DNA from: CBDCFV01 sp963664625
GTDB taxonomy: Bacteria > Chloroflexota > Dehalococcoidia > Lucifugimonadales > UBA3495
DNA length: 64,000 nt
Reading direction: 5' to 3'
Assembly: GCA_963664625.1 (NCBI GenBank)
Contig: OY761541.1
Coordinates: 434,001 to 498,000 of the forward strand
Below, one piece after another: positions 41,538-50,175 of the stretch (the first letter of the stretch is position 1; each line of letters begins with the position of its first letter). The notes below the pieces were generated by a model. It did not search any database. It was not told the origin of the DNA and worked only from the letters and a program-made list of their open reading frames with translations. A program made the translations under genes and the position numbers.

Positions 41538-42761
41538 TTATGTCACCTCGCCCATTGTGACCGCCGTGCCTCCGCGGGTTGTCGAACGGGGCCGGAGAGG
41601 CCGGACCTTCTCACGAATCATACTCCCAAAGAGAGCAACACAACCAAATGTCAGTGCGAAGTTTATGCCTGCCATGATCCACAAGTCATTGGTGGTCAGG
41701 GTGCCCGTCGCATCGCGCAGGAAGTACACCTCCAAGGCGGTCGCCAGAAGGTTGATCAAGCTCAAGGGCAACAGGAACTTCCAAGCAAAGGCCATCAACT
41801 GGTCAACCCGGAGGCGAGGATAAGTCGCCCGCGCCCAGATGAAGAGAAACGCCACAGCGGCCACCTTCAGCAGGAACCAGAGCCAGCCCAGGTAGTCGGC
41901 TGCCGGGCCGGTCCAGCCGCTCAGGAACAGTGTGACTATAACCGCCGACGCGGTCACCACCCCGCCGAACTCAGCCGCTTGAATCAATGCGAACTTCACG
42001 CCGCTGTACTCGGTATGATACCCCGCTACCAACTCCGACTCCGCCTCCGCCACGTCGAAGGGCGTCCGGTTAAGCTCCGCCGACACCCCGGCCAGGAATA
42101 CAAAGAAGGCCAAGGGTTGCACAAGGATGAACGGTATGGCTTGGGCTCCCACAACGTCATCCAACGACATGGACCCCGCCACCATCACCACTCCCAACAG
42201 GCACAGCACCACCGGAACCTCGTAGCTGATCAGCACCGCCACTCCCCGCGCCGCGCCGAACATCGCGTAACGGTTGTTGGAGGACCAGCCCGCCATCAGG
42301 ATGGCCACCGACGTAAGGGACGTGACCGCCAGAATGTAAAGCACGCCCACGTTGAGATTGGCGAGCGCAGTGTCCTTGGTGAATGGCACCACTGCCAGCA
42401 TCAGTATCGCCGGAGCCAGCATGGCCACGGGAGCAATGAGAAAAGCGATACGGTCAGCCGTAGCCGGGGTAAGGTCCTCTTTGAAAACCAGTTTGAGCAG
42501 GTCAGCGAAAGGTTGAAACACACCAAAAGGACCCCAGCGATTGGGCCCGACCCGGTTGTGGAACCGGCCTAGAAGCCGTCTCTCCGACCACACGAACACC
42601 GCCGCGCCCAGCAGCACTGCGTTGGCCAGGATGAACATTATGACAAGCCCGGCTATCACGTAGGCAAGCCAGCAGGGCAGGAACGCCCCCACCAAGTCAT
42701 AAACAACCCTGTACAGGGGGGTGTGGTACAGAATGTTGTCAGGTGTCAGGACACAGTTCAA
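41538..42761 (-). CDS. nuoH: NADH-quinone oxidoreductase subunit H
   Basis: Membrane subunit that forms part of the quinone-binding chamber and links to the pump arm. It has 407 residues and eight or more helices. Conserved parts include WSERRLLGRFHNRVGPNRWG near residue 58, then AGVSAELNRTPFDVAEAESE near 230, and the WARATYPRLRVDQLM segment. It overlaps nuoD by 4 nt. Confidence 0.96.
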   Translation of the reverse strand: MNCVLTPDNILYHTPLYRVVYDLVGAFLPCWLAYVIAGLVIMFILANAVLLGAAVFVWSERRLLGRFHNRVGPNRWGPFGVFQPFADLLKLVFKEDLTPATADRIAFLIAPVAMLAPAILMLAVVPFTKDTALANLNVGVLYILAVTSLTSVAILMAGWSSNNRYAMFGAARGVAVLISYEVPVVLCLLGVVMVAGSMSLDDVVGAQAIPFILVQPLAFFVFLAGVSAELNRTPFDVAEAESELVAGYHTEYSGVKFALIQAAEFGGVVTASAVIVTLFLSGWTGPAADYLGWLWFLLKVAAVAFLFIWARATYPRLRVDQLMAFAWKFLLPLSLINLLATALEVYFLRDATGTLTTNDLWIMAGINFALTFGCVALFGSMIREKVRPLRPRSTTRGGTAVTMGEVT

Positions 42762-43867
42762 CGGTCCACTTCCCCCATGTTGATATCGACGCTACCCAGG
42801 CTCACAATCATGTCCGCCAGCTTCCATCCCACCAGCAGGTGTTCGGTCACCGTAAGGTTTATGAGGGATGGAGACCGGATTTTGCAGCGGTACGGGCTGA
42901 CCCCGCCGTCGCTCACGAGGTAGTACGCCAGCTCTCCCTTGGACGCCTCCACTCTGCTGTAGACTTCGGCTCCGGGTTGCGCCCGCAGCACCATCGGCAA
43001 TTCGAGTCTTACGGGGCCCGGTTCTATTTGCTCCATGCACTGGCGAATTATCCGGCCGCTCTGGTGTATTTCCTGGATCCTCACCCAGAAACGGTCGTAA
43101 TTGTCGCCGTTGCTGCCCACGGGAATGTCGAACTCCACCTTGTCGTAGGCGTCGTATGGGTCCATCTTGCGCCAGTCCAGCGACGACCCGCTCGCCCGCA
43201 GCACCGGGCCGCTGACCGAGGCGTTTATCGCCAAGTCCAGCGGCAGGGGGCTGACTCCCTTGGTCCGCACCATCACTATCTCGTTTTCCAGGACCAGTTG
43301 CTCGATTTCGCCTATTTCCGATGGGAATTCCTCCATAAAGCGTTCCAAGGCCGGCCAGAAATCGGGGGGAGTGTCGGCAAAGACGCCCCCCGGCCTCATG
43401 TAGCTCAGCGTTATGCGGGCGCCGCACAACATTTCAAAGAGGTCCAGGATCTTCTCCCGCATCCGGAAGCCGTACATCAGGGGAGTCCCCAGGGTTCCCA
43501 GGTCCTGCAAAAAGAACCCAATGCCTATCAGGTGGCTGGCGATGCGCTGCAACTCGGCCGCCATGGTGCGCAGGTATTTGGCTCGCGGCGGCACCTCGAC
43601 CCCCAGCAGCTTTTCCACCGCGAGGCAATAGCCCTGGTTGTTGATCATCGAGGAAACGTAGTCCATCCGGTCGGTCAGCGTCACCACTTGGACGTATGTC
43701 CGTTCTTCAGCCAGCTTCTCGGTGCCCCGGTGCAGGTATCCGAATACCGGTTCGACCTCCAGAATCTCCTCACCGTCAAAGGTAACACGCAAGCGGAACA
43801 CCCCGTGAGTGCTGGGGTGTTGCGGCCCCACGTTGACCGTCATCGGCTCGGTCCGGATTTGCTGCAT
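42758..43867 (-). CDS. nuoD: NADH-quinone oxidoreductase subunit D
   Basis: The 49-kDa-type subunit, derived from the large subunit of [NiFe] hydrogenases, that forms the quinone site with NuoB. From ATG 43867 it has 369 residues. It starts with VNVGPQHPSTHGVFRL, whose histidines line the quinone site, and has GSSLDWRKMDPYDAYDKVEF in the middle and SLGSVDINMGEVDR at the end. The frame is open upstream to 43948, but that part is repeat-derived sequence, so the later start is preferred. Confidence 0.95.
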   Translation of the reverse strand: MQQIRTEPMTVNVGPQHPSTHGVFRLRVTFDGEEILEVEPVFGYLHRGTEKLAEERTYVQVVTLTDRMDYVSSMINNQGYCLAVEKLLGVEVPPRAKYLRTMAAELQRIASHLIGIGFFLQDLGTLGTPLMYGFRMREKILDLFEMLCGARITLSYMRPGGVFADTPPDFWPALERFMEEFPSEIGEIEQLVLENEIVMVRTKGVSPLPLDLAINASVSGPVLRASGSSLDWRKMDPYDAYDKVEFDIPVGSNGDNYDRFWVRIQEIHQSGRIIRQCMEQIEPGPVRLELPMVLRAQPGAEVYSRVEASKGELAYYLVSDGGVSPYRCKIRSPSLINLTVTEHLLVGWKLADMIVSLGSVDINMGEVDR

Positions 43868-43906
43868 GTTATGACCTAATGACCCTTCGGTTTGAAATGA
43901 TGGGCA

Positions 43907-43945
43907 ACGGCGGCGTAGGGGCGTCCCTTGTGGACACCCATATCG
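43907..43945. repeat. GTAGGGGCG-type repeat upstream of nuoD
   Basis: GTAGGGGCGTCCCTTGTGG at 43915-43933 closely matches the second hairpin between icd and mdh (23891-23909, one base different). Here the right arm has decayed, so the hairpin is imperfect. It lies between nuoC and nuoD. Confidence 0.55.
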
Positions 43946-43985
43946 CATGAAACCAAGGCCTGTGTTGAGCCTGCCGAACCAACCA

Positions 43986-44429
43986 CTACAGAAAGTCCTT
44001 GCGCAGGGGATGGCCGTCGAAGCCTTCCCACAACATGATGCGTTTCATGTTCGGATGGCCTTCAAAACGTATGCCCATCAAGTCCCACACTTCCCGCTCC
44101 TGGAAGTCCGCGCCCCGCCACACTTGGCATACCGAGGGCAGGGACAGGTCTTCCCTACCATAGACCGTAGCCTTTACTACGCCGGTGTGCTGGTGACGCA
44201 GGGAAGTCATGTGATAGACCACGTCGAAGCGCTCTATAAGGTCTACGGCGCTCACGGAGTTCAAAAACTGGAAATCCAACGATTGGTCGTCCCGGAGAAA
44301 CTGGGCCACCCTGGAGATCCGCGAGGGTTGTACCCAGACGGTATTCCCTTCCCAACGTTCGACAGAACCGGGAACACTCTGGTCAATCCGTTGGGCCAGT
44401 TGCTCCCCTGTCAACTCCCGCACCGGCAT
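43986..44429 (-). CDS. nuoC: NADH-quinone oxidoreductase subunit C
   Basis: The 30-kDa-type subunit, 147 residues. The family signature lies at residues 105-140: WRGADFQEREVWDLMGIRFE, then GHPNMKRIMLWEGFDGHPLRKD. It is separate from nuoD rather than fused as in E. coli. The start and the nuoB stop share one base (TGATG-type coupling). Confidence 0.93.
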   Translation of the reverse strand: MPVRELTGEQLAQRIDQSVPGSVERWEGNTVWVQPSRISRVAQFLRDDQSLDFQFLNSVSAVDLIERFDVVYHMTSLRHQHTGVVKATVYGREDLSLPSVCQVWRGADFQEREVWDLMGIRFEGHPNMKRIMLWEGFDGHPLRKDFL

Positions 44430-45130
44430 CAGGACCTTTCGCTCTCCCCTGTTGCCGGTATAGCGGCGGTCTCTCCCACCTTGGTCATTTGCACTGATGT
44501 CGGGGGCCTCTTGAGGTTCCGGTACTGCTTGATTTTCTGGTGCAGTTCCATGATGCCGTACAGCAGGGCGTCCGGTCTCGGCGGGCAGCCGGGTACGTAC
44601 ACGTCCACCGGGATGATATGGTCAACGCCCGGCACCACGCTGTACGAGCCGAAATAAGGCCCGCCGCTGGTGGCGCACACGCCCATCGAAATGACCCACT
44701 TCGGGTCGCCCATCTGGTCGTATATCCTCTGAATCGTGGGCGCCATCTTCCACGTAACCGTTCCGGCGATAATCAAAAGGTCAGCCTGCCTCGGGGAAGC
44801 GCGGAAGGCCTCCATGCCGAACCGCGCTATGTCGAACCTCCCCATCGCCGTCGCAATCATCTCAAAGGCGCAGCACGCCAGCCCGAAGCTGACCGGCCAC
44901 AGGGCCGACTTCCGGCTCCAGTTGACCAGGGCATCGACCGACGTAACGAGCACATTGCCCTTCAGGTCGTCAGGCACTTGTATGAACGGCTCGTCCACCG
45001 GTTCGACGGAGGTGTCTTTCAGATCCTGGATGGACGCGCCTTCGTTGCGGTCGATGTCCCAGGTCCGGGAATGCAACGGACCGCCGCCGACCCCGCCGTC
45101 TTTCCCGCGAAAGCGGGAATCAAAACTCAT
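44429..45130 (-). CDS. nuoB: NADH-quinone oxidoreductase subunit B
   Basis: Carries cluster N2, the last [4Fe-4S] cluster before quinone. The ligands are in FGLACCAFEM, SMGVCATSGG and VPGCPPRPDALLYG. The 233-residue protein is longer than usual at both ends. Its first residues, MSFDSRFRGKDGG, are encoded by a palindromic repeat (45101-45120) at the nuoA-nuoB junction, a recent addition. A conserved core starts near residue 48. Located 6 bp after nuoA. Confidence 0.94.
   Translation of the reverse strand: MSFDSRFRGKDGGVGGGPLHSRTWDIDRNEGASIQDLKDTSVEPVDEPFIQVPDDLKGNVLVTSVDALVNWSRKSALWPVSFGLACCAFEMIATAMGRFDIARFGMEAFRASPRQADLLIIAGTVTWKMAPTIQRIYDQMGDPKWVISMGVCATSGGPYFGSYSVVPGVDHIIPVDVYVPGCPPRPDALLYGIMELHQKIKQYRNLKRPPTSVQMTKVGETAAIPATGESERS
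45101..45120. repeat. Palindromic repeat inside the 5' end of nuoB
   Basis: TTTCCCGCGAAAGCGGGAAT, an almost perfect 9-bp stem. It codes in frame for residues 4-10 of NuoB (DSRFRGK) and belongs to the family at 12221, 39907 and 48328. Confidence 0.85.
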
Positions 45131-45136
45131 ATCAAC

Positions 45137-45520
45137 CTATCCCCACTCCAGGTCCCGTTTGCGCCAAGCGTAGGCCCACGCCACCAACAGGATAGCCACG
45201 AACACCAGCATCTCTATCAGGGCAAACAACTCCAGCCGGAGGAACTTCGTTGCCCAAGGGTACAGGAACACCACTTCCACGTCGAAGATGACGAACAGGA
45301 TGGCGTACATGTAGTAACGGAAATTGTAGAGGTTCCAGCGCCCCCCCAAGGCCTCCATCCCGCACTCGTAGGTTTCCACCTTCACGGGAGTGGGATTCCG
45401 AGGGCGCAACCCCAGCCGCGACAGCATCCAGGACCCCACCAACATGCTGGTGGGAACGATAACGGCCACGGCGATGAATATGGCAATCAGGCCATATTGG
45501 CGGAAATAGTCGTCCAGCAT
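45137..45520 (-). CDS. nuoA: NADH-quinone oxidoreductase subunit A
   Basis: A 127-residue membrane subunit with three helices. The conserved loop ETYECGMEALGG (with the functionally important cysteine) is near residue 48, and ILFVIFDVEVVFLYPWA forms the second helix with its conserved acidic residues. First gene of the complex I operon, 61 bp after a good -10 element. The operon order is A-B-C-D-H-I-J-K-(DUF2007)-L-M-N and lacks E, F and G. Confidence 0.95.
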   Translation of the reverse strand: MLDDYFRQYGLIAIFIAVAVIVPTSMLVGSWMLSRLGLRPRNPTPVKVETYECGMEALGGRWNLYNFRYYMYAILFVIFDVEVVFLYPWATKFLRLELFALIEMLVFVAILLVAWAYAWRKRDLEWG

Positions 45521-45581
45521 CCGGTCTCTTTCCAGCGCAACTTGCCTACACCCCGATCAAGGGGGCGGCAATCCGGCTGGA

Positions 45582-45608
45582 ATTATAACATAGCAAGCAT
45601 GGAATCAA
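45582..45608 (-). promoter_or_regulatory. Predicted extended -10 promoter for the nuo operon
   Basis: On the minus strand TGT precedes a perfect TATAAT (complement 45582-45587), an extended -10, with TTGATT (complement 45603-45608) 15 bp upstream as a weak -35. It lies 61 bp before nuoA. Confidence 0.55.
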
Positions 45609-45664
45609 GCAGTTAAATTCGGCACAAGCGGAACCGTGAGGGGGTCATTGACAACTCTTGGACT

Positions 45665-45928
45665 TTAACTGTTCCCCATAAACCGCGCCACCGAATACTC
45701 AGGGACGGATAGATACCGATCAGGCTTGACGTGGTGGCGTTCTTTCAAGAAGTGGTCGAGCTTATGGGAAACATCGGCGGAAAAGTAGGCTTCCTTACAA
45801 TCTCCGCATACGTCAGCCGGGATGTCCCGCACAACAACCAATTCTCCATCGAGCCAGACTTCAAGCGTAGCAGACCCGGGTTCCAGGTACCCACGGCATA
45901 AGGAGCAGCGTTTTACTGCGTCGCCCAT
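45665..45928 (-). CDS. YgiT/MqsA-type zinc-finger antitoxin-like protein
   Basis: An 87-residue protein with two CxxC pairs, RCSLCRGYLEPG near the N-terminus and DVCGDCKEAYFS in the middle, the zinc-finger pattern of YgiT/MqsA antitoxin N-terminal domains. A C-terminal helix (VSHKLDHFLKERH) follows; no full helix-turn-helix is seen. ATG 45928 overlaps the upstream DUF4258 gene by 16 nt. Such pairs are a known type II-like toxin-antitoxin arrangement, with this as the antitoxin. Confidence 0.8.
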   Translation of the reverse strand: MGDAVKRCSLCRGYLEPGSATLEVWLDGELVVVRDIPADVCGDCKEAYFSADVSHKLDHFLKERHHVKPDRYLSVPEYSVARFMGNS

Positions 45929-46269
45929 CGGATCATCCTCCGGGTCTTGAAATCGCTTAGCCAACGCTCGGCAGTCGGTTCGTATACTGTGACGATCTGT
46001 AATGCTGGCTCGGTATCGACCCTTGCACATACCACGTGAAGTGGTCTATCTGTATCCCGCCAGCCTAATACCAGACAGGTAGGGAATGGGAAATCGTCGT
46101 CGTATGCCTCGATGATTTCACCGTTCAAGAGGGCTGTCTCAATGTCCGCTTCGGTTATTCCTCTTCTTTGTCTGGCCATTGTAGCATGTTGGGTAAGGTC
46201 ATAAAGTTTCGCGCGAACCTGGTTTTGAATAACCTCGCCGCTGGGTGTGGGCGGCAACCCTGGTCTCAT
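45913..46269 (-). CDS. DUF4258 protein, probable toxin partner
   Basis: A 118-residue protein with the DUF4258 pattern: LYDLTQHATMARQRRGITEA, then DIETALLNGEIIEAYDDDFP, LVLGWRDTDRPLHVVCARV and IVTVYEP. DUF4258 is a RelE-like fold often encoded before a YgiT zinc-finger antitoxin, as here. The start at 46269 is chosen over an in-frame ATG at 46287; neither has a strong ribosome site. RNase activity is expected from the fold but not shown. Confidence 0.75.
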   Translation of the reverse strand: MRPGLPPTPSGEVIQNQVRAKLYDLTQHATMARQRRGITEADIETALLNGEIIEAYDDDFPFPTCLVLGWRDTDRPLHVVCARVDTEPALQIVTVYEPTAERWLSDFKTRRMIRWATQ

Positions 46270-46362
46270 GTGATGTCCACCGGCCATGTTAGAAAATGTC
46301 CCACCTCCCCGTTGAATCTTCTGTTAGGATAAGAGCATAGCCTAACCCGGAAGGTGAGTGCA

Positions 46363-47592
46363 TTGCCTGACCAACCAGGCCCGCTCAGCGGCCTGAAAGT
46401 CCTGGACCTTTCCGTCATTGTCGCCGGCGGCACTGCCAGTAGCCTGATGGCTGACTTCGGCGCCGAGGTTGTCAAAGTGGAACGGCCCGGCAGCGGAGAC
46501 CCCCTGCGCAACTGGGGGCCTTTCGTAAATGGCGTTTCCCTCTGGTGGAAGGTCCACTCCCGCAACAAGAAGTCTATCACTCTCAACCTGTCACACCCCG
46601 CCGGACAGGAATTGCTGAGGAACTTGGCCCGGCAGGCCGACGTCCTCATCGAAGGGTTCCGCCCCGGCGTGATGGAGCGTTGGAACATCGGGCCGGACCA
46701 ATTGCATCAGGCCAATCCTCGGTTGGTCATTCTCCGCTTTTCCGGCTTCGGCCAGACCGGTCCCTACAAGGACCGGCCCGGCTTCGGCACCATCGCCGAG
46801 TGCATGAGCGGCTACGTGGGAATGACCGGGTTCTCCGACACTCCGCCGGTGCTCCCTCCCGTGCCCTTGGCCGACGAGATAGCCGGCGTGTTCGGCGCAA
46901 TGTCGGGGATGATGGCCCTGTATCACCGGGATGCTTCCACCGGTCGCTCCCAAGACGACTCGAGCGAAAGCCGCGGTCAGGTAATTGACCTCAGCCTGTT
47001 TGAACCCCTGTTCCGGTTGTGCATCCCCCACGTGACCATGTACGACCTGCTGGGCATTTCACGAGAGCGGGTGGGGAACGACTTTCCCGACGCCGCGCCC
47101 CGCAGCCTGTACCAGACCGCCGAAGGCCGATGGCTGGGCCTGTCCGCCACCTCGCAAAGCACCTTCGAAAGCCTTGTACAGGCTATGGGCCTTGACTCTC
47201 TGATTCAGGACTCGCGGTTCGAGGACAACGCCGCCCGGCTGGAGAACGTCGGCGCCCTGAACGCCGTTCTCCAGGAGTGGCTGGGCCAACGGCCTCTCAA
47301 TGAAGTAATGGACCAGCTAGTGCCCAGCGGGGGCGTGGTCGGGCCGGTCTACGATGCGGCGCAGATAGCCGAAGACCCCCACTACCGGGAACGACATGAC
47401 ATCGTAGAGGTGGACGACCCAGAGCTAGGCCACACCAGGATGCTGGGCATCGTTCCCAAGTTCAGCGACACTCCGGGCGCTGTGGAGCACGCCGGTCCCA
47501 CCCTCGGCCAGCACAATCAACTGATTTATGAATCATGGATCGGGTGCAGCGCCGGGGAGTTGGCGGACTGGCGCAGCCAAGGCATAATCTAG
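46363..47592 (+). CDS. CaiB/BaiF family III CoA-transferase
   Basis: Transfers CoA between carboxylic acids through an aspartyl-CoA intermediate. The 409-residue protein shows LSGLKVLDLSVIVAGGTASS, DFGAEVVKVERPGSGDPLR, SRNKKSITLNLSHPAG and the SGFGQTGPYKDRPGFGTIAE region with the catalytic aspartate expected just after it in family III. TTG 46363 with GGAAGG six bases upstream is preferred; an in-frame GTG at 46354 is possible. Substrate unknown; with the acyl-CoA dehydrogenase gene, it points to organic-acid degradation. Confidence 0.9.
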   Translation: MPDQPGPLSGLKVLDLSVIVAGGTASSLMADFGAEVVKVERPGSGDPLRNWGPFVNGVSLWWKVHSRNKKSITLNLSHPAGQELLRNLARQADVLIEGFRPGVMERWNIGPDQLHQANPRLVILRFSGFGQTGPYKDRPGFGTIAECMSGYVGMTGFSDTPPVLPPVPLADEIAGVFGAMSGMMALYHRDASTGRSQDDSSESRGQVIDLSLFEPLFRLCIPHVTMYDLLGISRERVGNDFPDAAPRSLYQTAEGRWLGLSATSQSTFESLVQAMGLDSLIQDSRFEDNAARLENVGALNAVLQEWLGQRPLNEVMDQLVPSGGVVGPVYDAAQIAEDPHYRERHDIVEVDDPELGHTRMLGIVPKFSDTPGAVEHAGPTLGQHNQLIYESWIGCSAGELADWRSQGII

Positions 47593-47644
47593 CTGGGCAG
47601 TCCAACCGTCCTATCGAAATCAATCAGTCTCGAACTTCAACCCG

Positions 47645-48310
47645 ATGTCATCCAAGACCTTACCTCGACTATTGATTGCCACCGGCAACCCCGGAAAGTT
47701 GCGGGAATACCGGCAACTTCTGCATGGGCCCCCGTTCGAGTTGGTGTCCCTGGACCACTTGGGAATCACCCAGGAGGTCGAGGAGACCGGCCTTACTTTC
47801 CACGAGAACGCCCGCCTGAAGGCCGTCGGGTACGCCGCCATGAGCGGGCTGCCGACCCTTGCCGACGACTCTGGTTTGGAGGTAAACGCCCTGGGAGGAG
47901 ACCCCGGCGTCCGCTCGGCCCGGTACGGGGGCGACGCCTGCCATTCGGATGAGGACCGAGTGCGCCTGCTCTTGCAGAACCTGCGGGACGCGCCTTGGGA
48001 GCGGCGCATGGCGCGGTTCCGTTGCATCATCGCCATCTCGTTCCCGTCAGGATCACCAACCGCGGAAGGCAGCCCGGAGAAGCCGGCTTACATGGTTGGC
48101 TCGGTCGCCGGAATGATACAATACGAGCCAATGGGGGATGAAGGGTTTGGCTACGACCCGGTGTTTTATCTGCCGTCCTATGGACGGACCATGTCGCAAC
48201 TGACCCTGGCGGAAAAAAACCGGGTAAGCCACCGGGCCGACGCCGCGCGCAAGGCCCTCGCGTGGCTGGAAAGTTTGTCCTCGCACAGTCCCGGCGCCGC
48301 CGGTGACTGA
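47645..48310 (+). CDS. rdgB: XTP/dITP diphosphatase (RdgB/HAM1)
   Basis: Removes non-canonical purine triphosphates (XTP, dITP) to keep them out of nucleic acids. The 221-residue protein has the start IATGNPGKLREY, the substrate-binding ADDSGLEVNALGGDPGVRSA and the FGYDPVFYLP and EKNRVSHRADA motifs. It lies just before the molybdopterin genes. Length is slightly above the usual 200 because of a small insertion after residue 135 (SGSPTAEGSPEKP). Confidence 0.94.
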   Translation: MSSKTLPRLLIATGNPGKLREYRQLLHGPPFELVSLDHLGITQEVEETGLTFHENARLKAVGYAAMSGLPTLADDSGLEVNALGGDPGVRSARYGGDACHSDEDRVRLLLQNLRDAPWERRMARFRCIIAISFPSGSPTAEGSPEKPAYMVGSVAGMIQYEPMGDEGFGYDPVFYLPSYGRTMSQLTLAEKNRVSHRADAARKALAWLESLSSHSPGAAGD

Positions 48311-48327
48311 CCGTCCCCCTTCCCGTC

Positions 48328-48347
48328 GTTCCCGCGAAGGCGGGAAC
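48328..48347. repeat. Palindromic repeat between rdgB and moaA
   Basis: GTTCCCGC and GCGGGAAC form a perfect 8-bp stem with a 4-nt loop. Variant of the repeat family at 12221, 39907 and 45101, with compensating G/C end bases. Confidence 0.8.
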
Positions 48348-48387
48348 CACACCGGGGGGCAGGCCAACAGAGAGGAATCATCGCCGG

Positions 48388-49401
48388 ATGATCACCGACA
48401 CGCTCGGCAGGCCGTTGAAGGACCTGCGTATCTCCGTCACCGACCGGTGCAACTTCCGGTGTCCTTACTGTATGCCGGCCGAGATATTCGGCGAGAGCTA
48501 CCAGTTCCTGCCCAGGGAAGAAATCCTCACTTTCGAAGAGATTCATCGCTTGGCCCGCATTTCCGTGCGTCTCGGGGTCAACAAAGTCCGCATAACCGGC
48601 GGCGAGCCGCTGCTGCGGACCCAGTTGCCTGTGCTAATAGGGATGCTCGCCGCCATCCCCGGTCTGGATGACTTAACCCTCACTACCAACGGCTACCTGC
48701 TGCCGCAGCAGGCCCAGCGTCTCAAGGACGCCGGGCTCAAACGGATCACCGTCAGTCTGGACACCTTGGACGAAGAGGTTTTCAAGGTAATGAACGGCCG
48801 GGGCCTAGGCGTCGACCGGGTGCTACAGGGGATCGAGGCCGCCGCCGCCGCGGGGCTGTCACCGATAAAAATCAACGCGGTAGTCCAGAAGGGCGTCAAC
48901 GACCACACCGTCGTTGACCTGGCCCGCCATTTCAAAGGCACCGGCCACATCGTTCGGTTCATTGAATATATGGACGTGGGCAACCGCAACGGCTGGAAGT
49001 GGGACCAAGTCGTCCCCGCCGTCGAGGTCATCCAACGCATCAACGCCGAGATGCCGTTGGAGCCGGCGGACAGCAACTACAGAGGAGAGGTCGCCAACCG
49101 CTACCGCTACCGCGACGGCACCGGAGAAATAGGCGTCATAGCCTCGGTTACCCAGCCCTTCTGCGCCGATTGCACCCGCGCCCGGCTCTCCACCGACGGC
49201 AAAATTTACACCTGCCTGTTCGCCAACCGCGGGGCGGACCTGCGAGACGAAATGCGTGCCGGGGCCACCGACGACCAACTCTGTGACCTGCTCACCCGCG
49301 TCTGGGGACTCCGCGCCGACCGCTACTCCGAGGAACGCACCGAGTTGGCGCCCCTGCAAAATGACCGCCGCAAGATAGAGATGTACCAGATAGGCGGGTA
49401 A
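48388..49401 (+). CDS. moaA: GTP 3',8-cyclase (molybdopterin synthesis)
   Basis: A radical-SAM enzyme that, with MoaC, converts GTP to cyclic pyranopterin monophosphate. The 337-residue protein has the SAM [4Fe-4S] motif CNFRCPYC near residue 23, RITGGEPLLR near 70, and the second cluster cysteines in FCADCTRARL and the CLFANRG segment. It ends in Gly-Gly, as active MoaA does. moaC lies 840 bp downstream after two small genes, so the pathway genes are clustered but interrupted. Confidence 0.96.
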   Translation: MITDTLGRPLKDLRISVTDRCNFRCPYCMPAEIFGESYQFLPREEILTFEEIHRLARISVRLGVNKVRITGGEPLLRTQLPVLIGMLAAIPGLDDLTLTTNGYLLPQQAQRLKDAGLKRITVSLDTLDEEVFKVMNGRGLGVDRVLQGIEAAAAAGLSPIKINAVVQKGVNDHTVVDLARHFKGTGHIVRFIEYMDVGNRNGWKWDQVVPAVEVIQRINAEMPLEPADSNYRGEVANRYRYRDGTGEIGVIASVTQPFCADCTRARLSTDGKIYTCLFANRGADLRDEMRAGATDDQLCDLLTRVWGLRADRYSEERTELAPLQNDRRKIEMYQIGG

Positions 49402-49429
49402 GGGAACTAATACCACGAAGAGGCCAATA

Positions 49430-49648
49430 ATGAACCCCAAGCGAGTCAATATCTGGTACGACCCCGAAGGTGATTTTCTCGAAGTCATCTGGGCAGACAA
49501 ATCGGGGGATTTTATTGACACGGTCGATGGGCGAGCCTATATCAAGCTGGATGATGACGGCAATATATTGGGGTTTCAAATCCAGGCCGTAAGCAAAATC
49601 ACCAAACCCTTGGACGTGACATTCGAGTACGACCCGGTCTTGGATTAG
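49430..49648 (+). CDS. DUF2283 family small protein
   Basis: A 72-residue protein with the DUF2283 pattern: VNIWYDPEGDFLEVIWADKS, then DGRAYIKLDDDGNILGFQIQ. These proteins have a short beta-rich domain of unknown function and often sit next to DUF4258 or toxin-antitoxin genes; here it stands alone between moaA and rnhA. The start is ATG 49430. Confidence 0.8.
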   Translation: MNPKRVNIWYDPEGDFLEVIWADKSGDFIDTVDGRAYIKLDDDGNILGFQIQAVSKITKPLDVTFEYDPVLD

Positions 49649-49657
49649 GAGCGAAGC

Positions 49658-50149
49658 TTGCCCGCGGAAGCCAGAGTAACCATCTATACCGACGGGGCCT
49701 GCATCGGCAACCCTGGGCCCGGCGGCTACGGCGTGGTGTTGCTGTCAGGTCAGCGCCGCAAGGAGCTTTCCGGTGGGTTTGCCAACACCACCAACAACCG
49801 CATGGAAATCCTGGCCGCCATCATGGGTCTTGAGGCCCTCAAAAAGCCTTCTGCGGTCACTCTCTACAGCGACTCCAGGTACTTGGTTGACGCGATAGAA
49901 AAGGGCTGGGCCATCAAGTGGCAAGCCAACGGGTGGATGCGCAACAAGAAGGACCGAGCGGTCAACCCCGACCTTTGGGAACGGCTTCTGGATCTGACGA
50001 AACAGCATGACGTGGAGTTCCGGTGGGTGCGGGGCCATGCGGGCAACAAGGAGAACGAGTGCTGCGACAAACTGGCTGTTGCAGCCGCCAAAGGCAAGGA
50101 CCTGCCCGCTGACACTGGCTACAAATCTGATTTCAGGACCCTTCTATAA
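49658..50149 (+). CDS. rnhA: Ribonuclease HI
   Basis: Degrades the RNA strand of RNA-DNA hybrids. The 163-residue protein contains the catalytic Asp in VTIYTDGACIGNPGPGGYG, the Glu in NNRMEILAAI, the Asp in LYSDSRYLVDAI and the C-terminal VRGHAGNKENECCD. Translation starts at TTG 49658 behind GGAG. It lies 9 bp after the DUF2283 gene. Confidence 0.95.
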   Translation: MPAEARVTIYTDGACIGNPGPGGYGVVLLSGQRRKELSGGFANTTNNRMEILAAIMGLEALKKPSAVTLYSDSRYLVDAIEKGWAIKWQANGWMRNKKDRAVNPDLWERLLDLTKQHDVEFRWVRGHAGNKENECCDKLAVAAAKGKDLPADTGYKSDFRTLL

Positions 50150-50175
50150 CCACCTGAGCCGCGGCCTGCGGCTCC

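Noticed and set aside
43868..43948. N-terminal extension of NuoD to 43948
   Set aside because: The extra residues come from a GTAGGGGCG-type repeat and precede the conserved family start; ATG 43867 is better.
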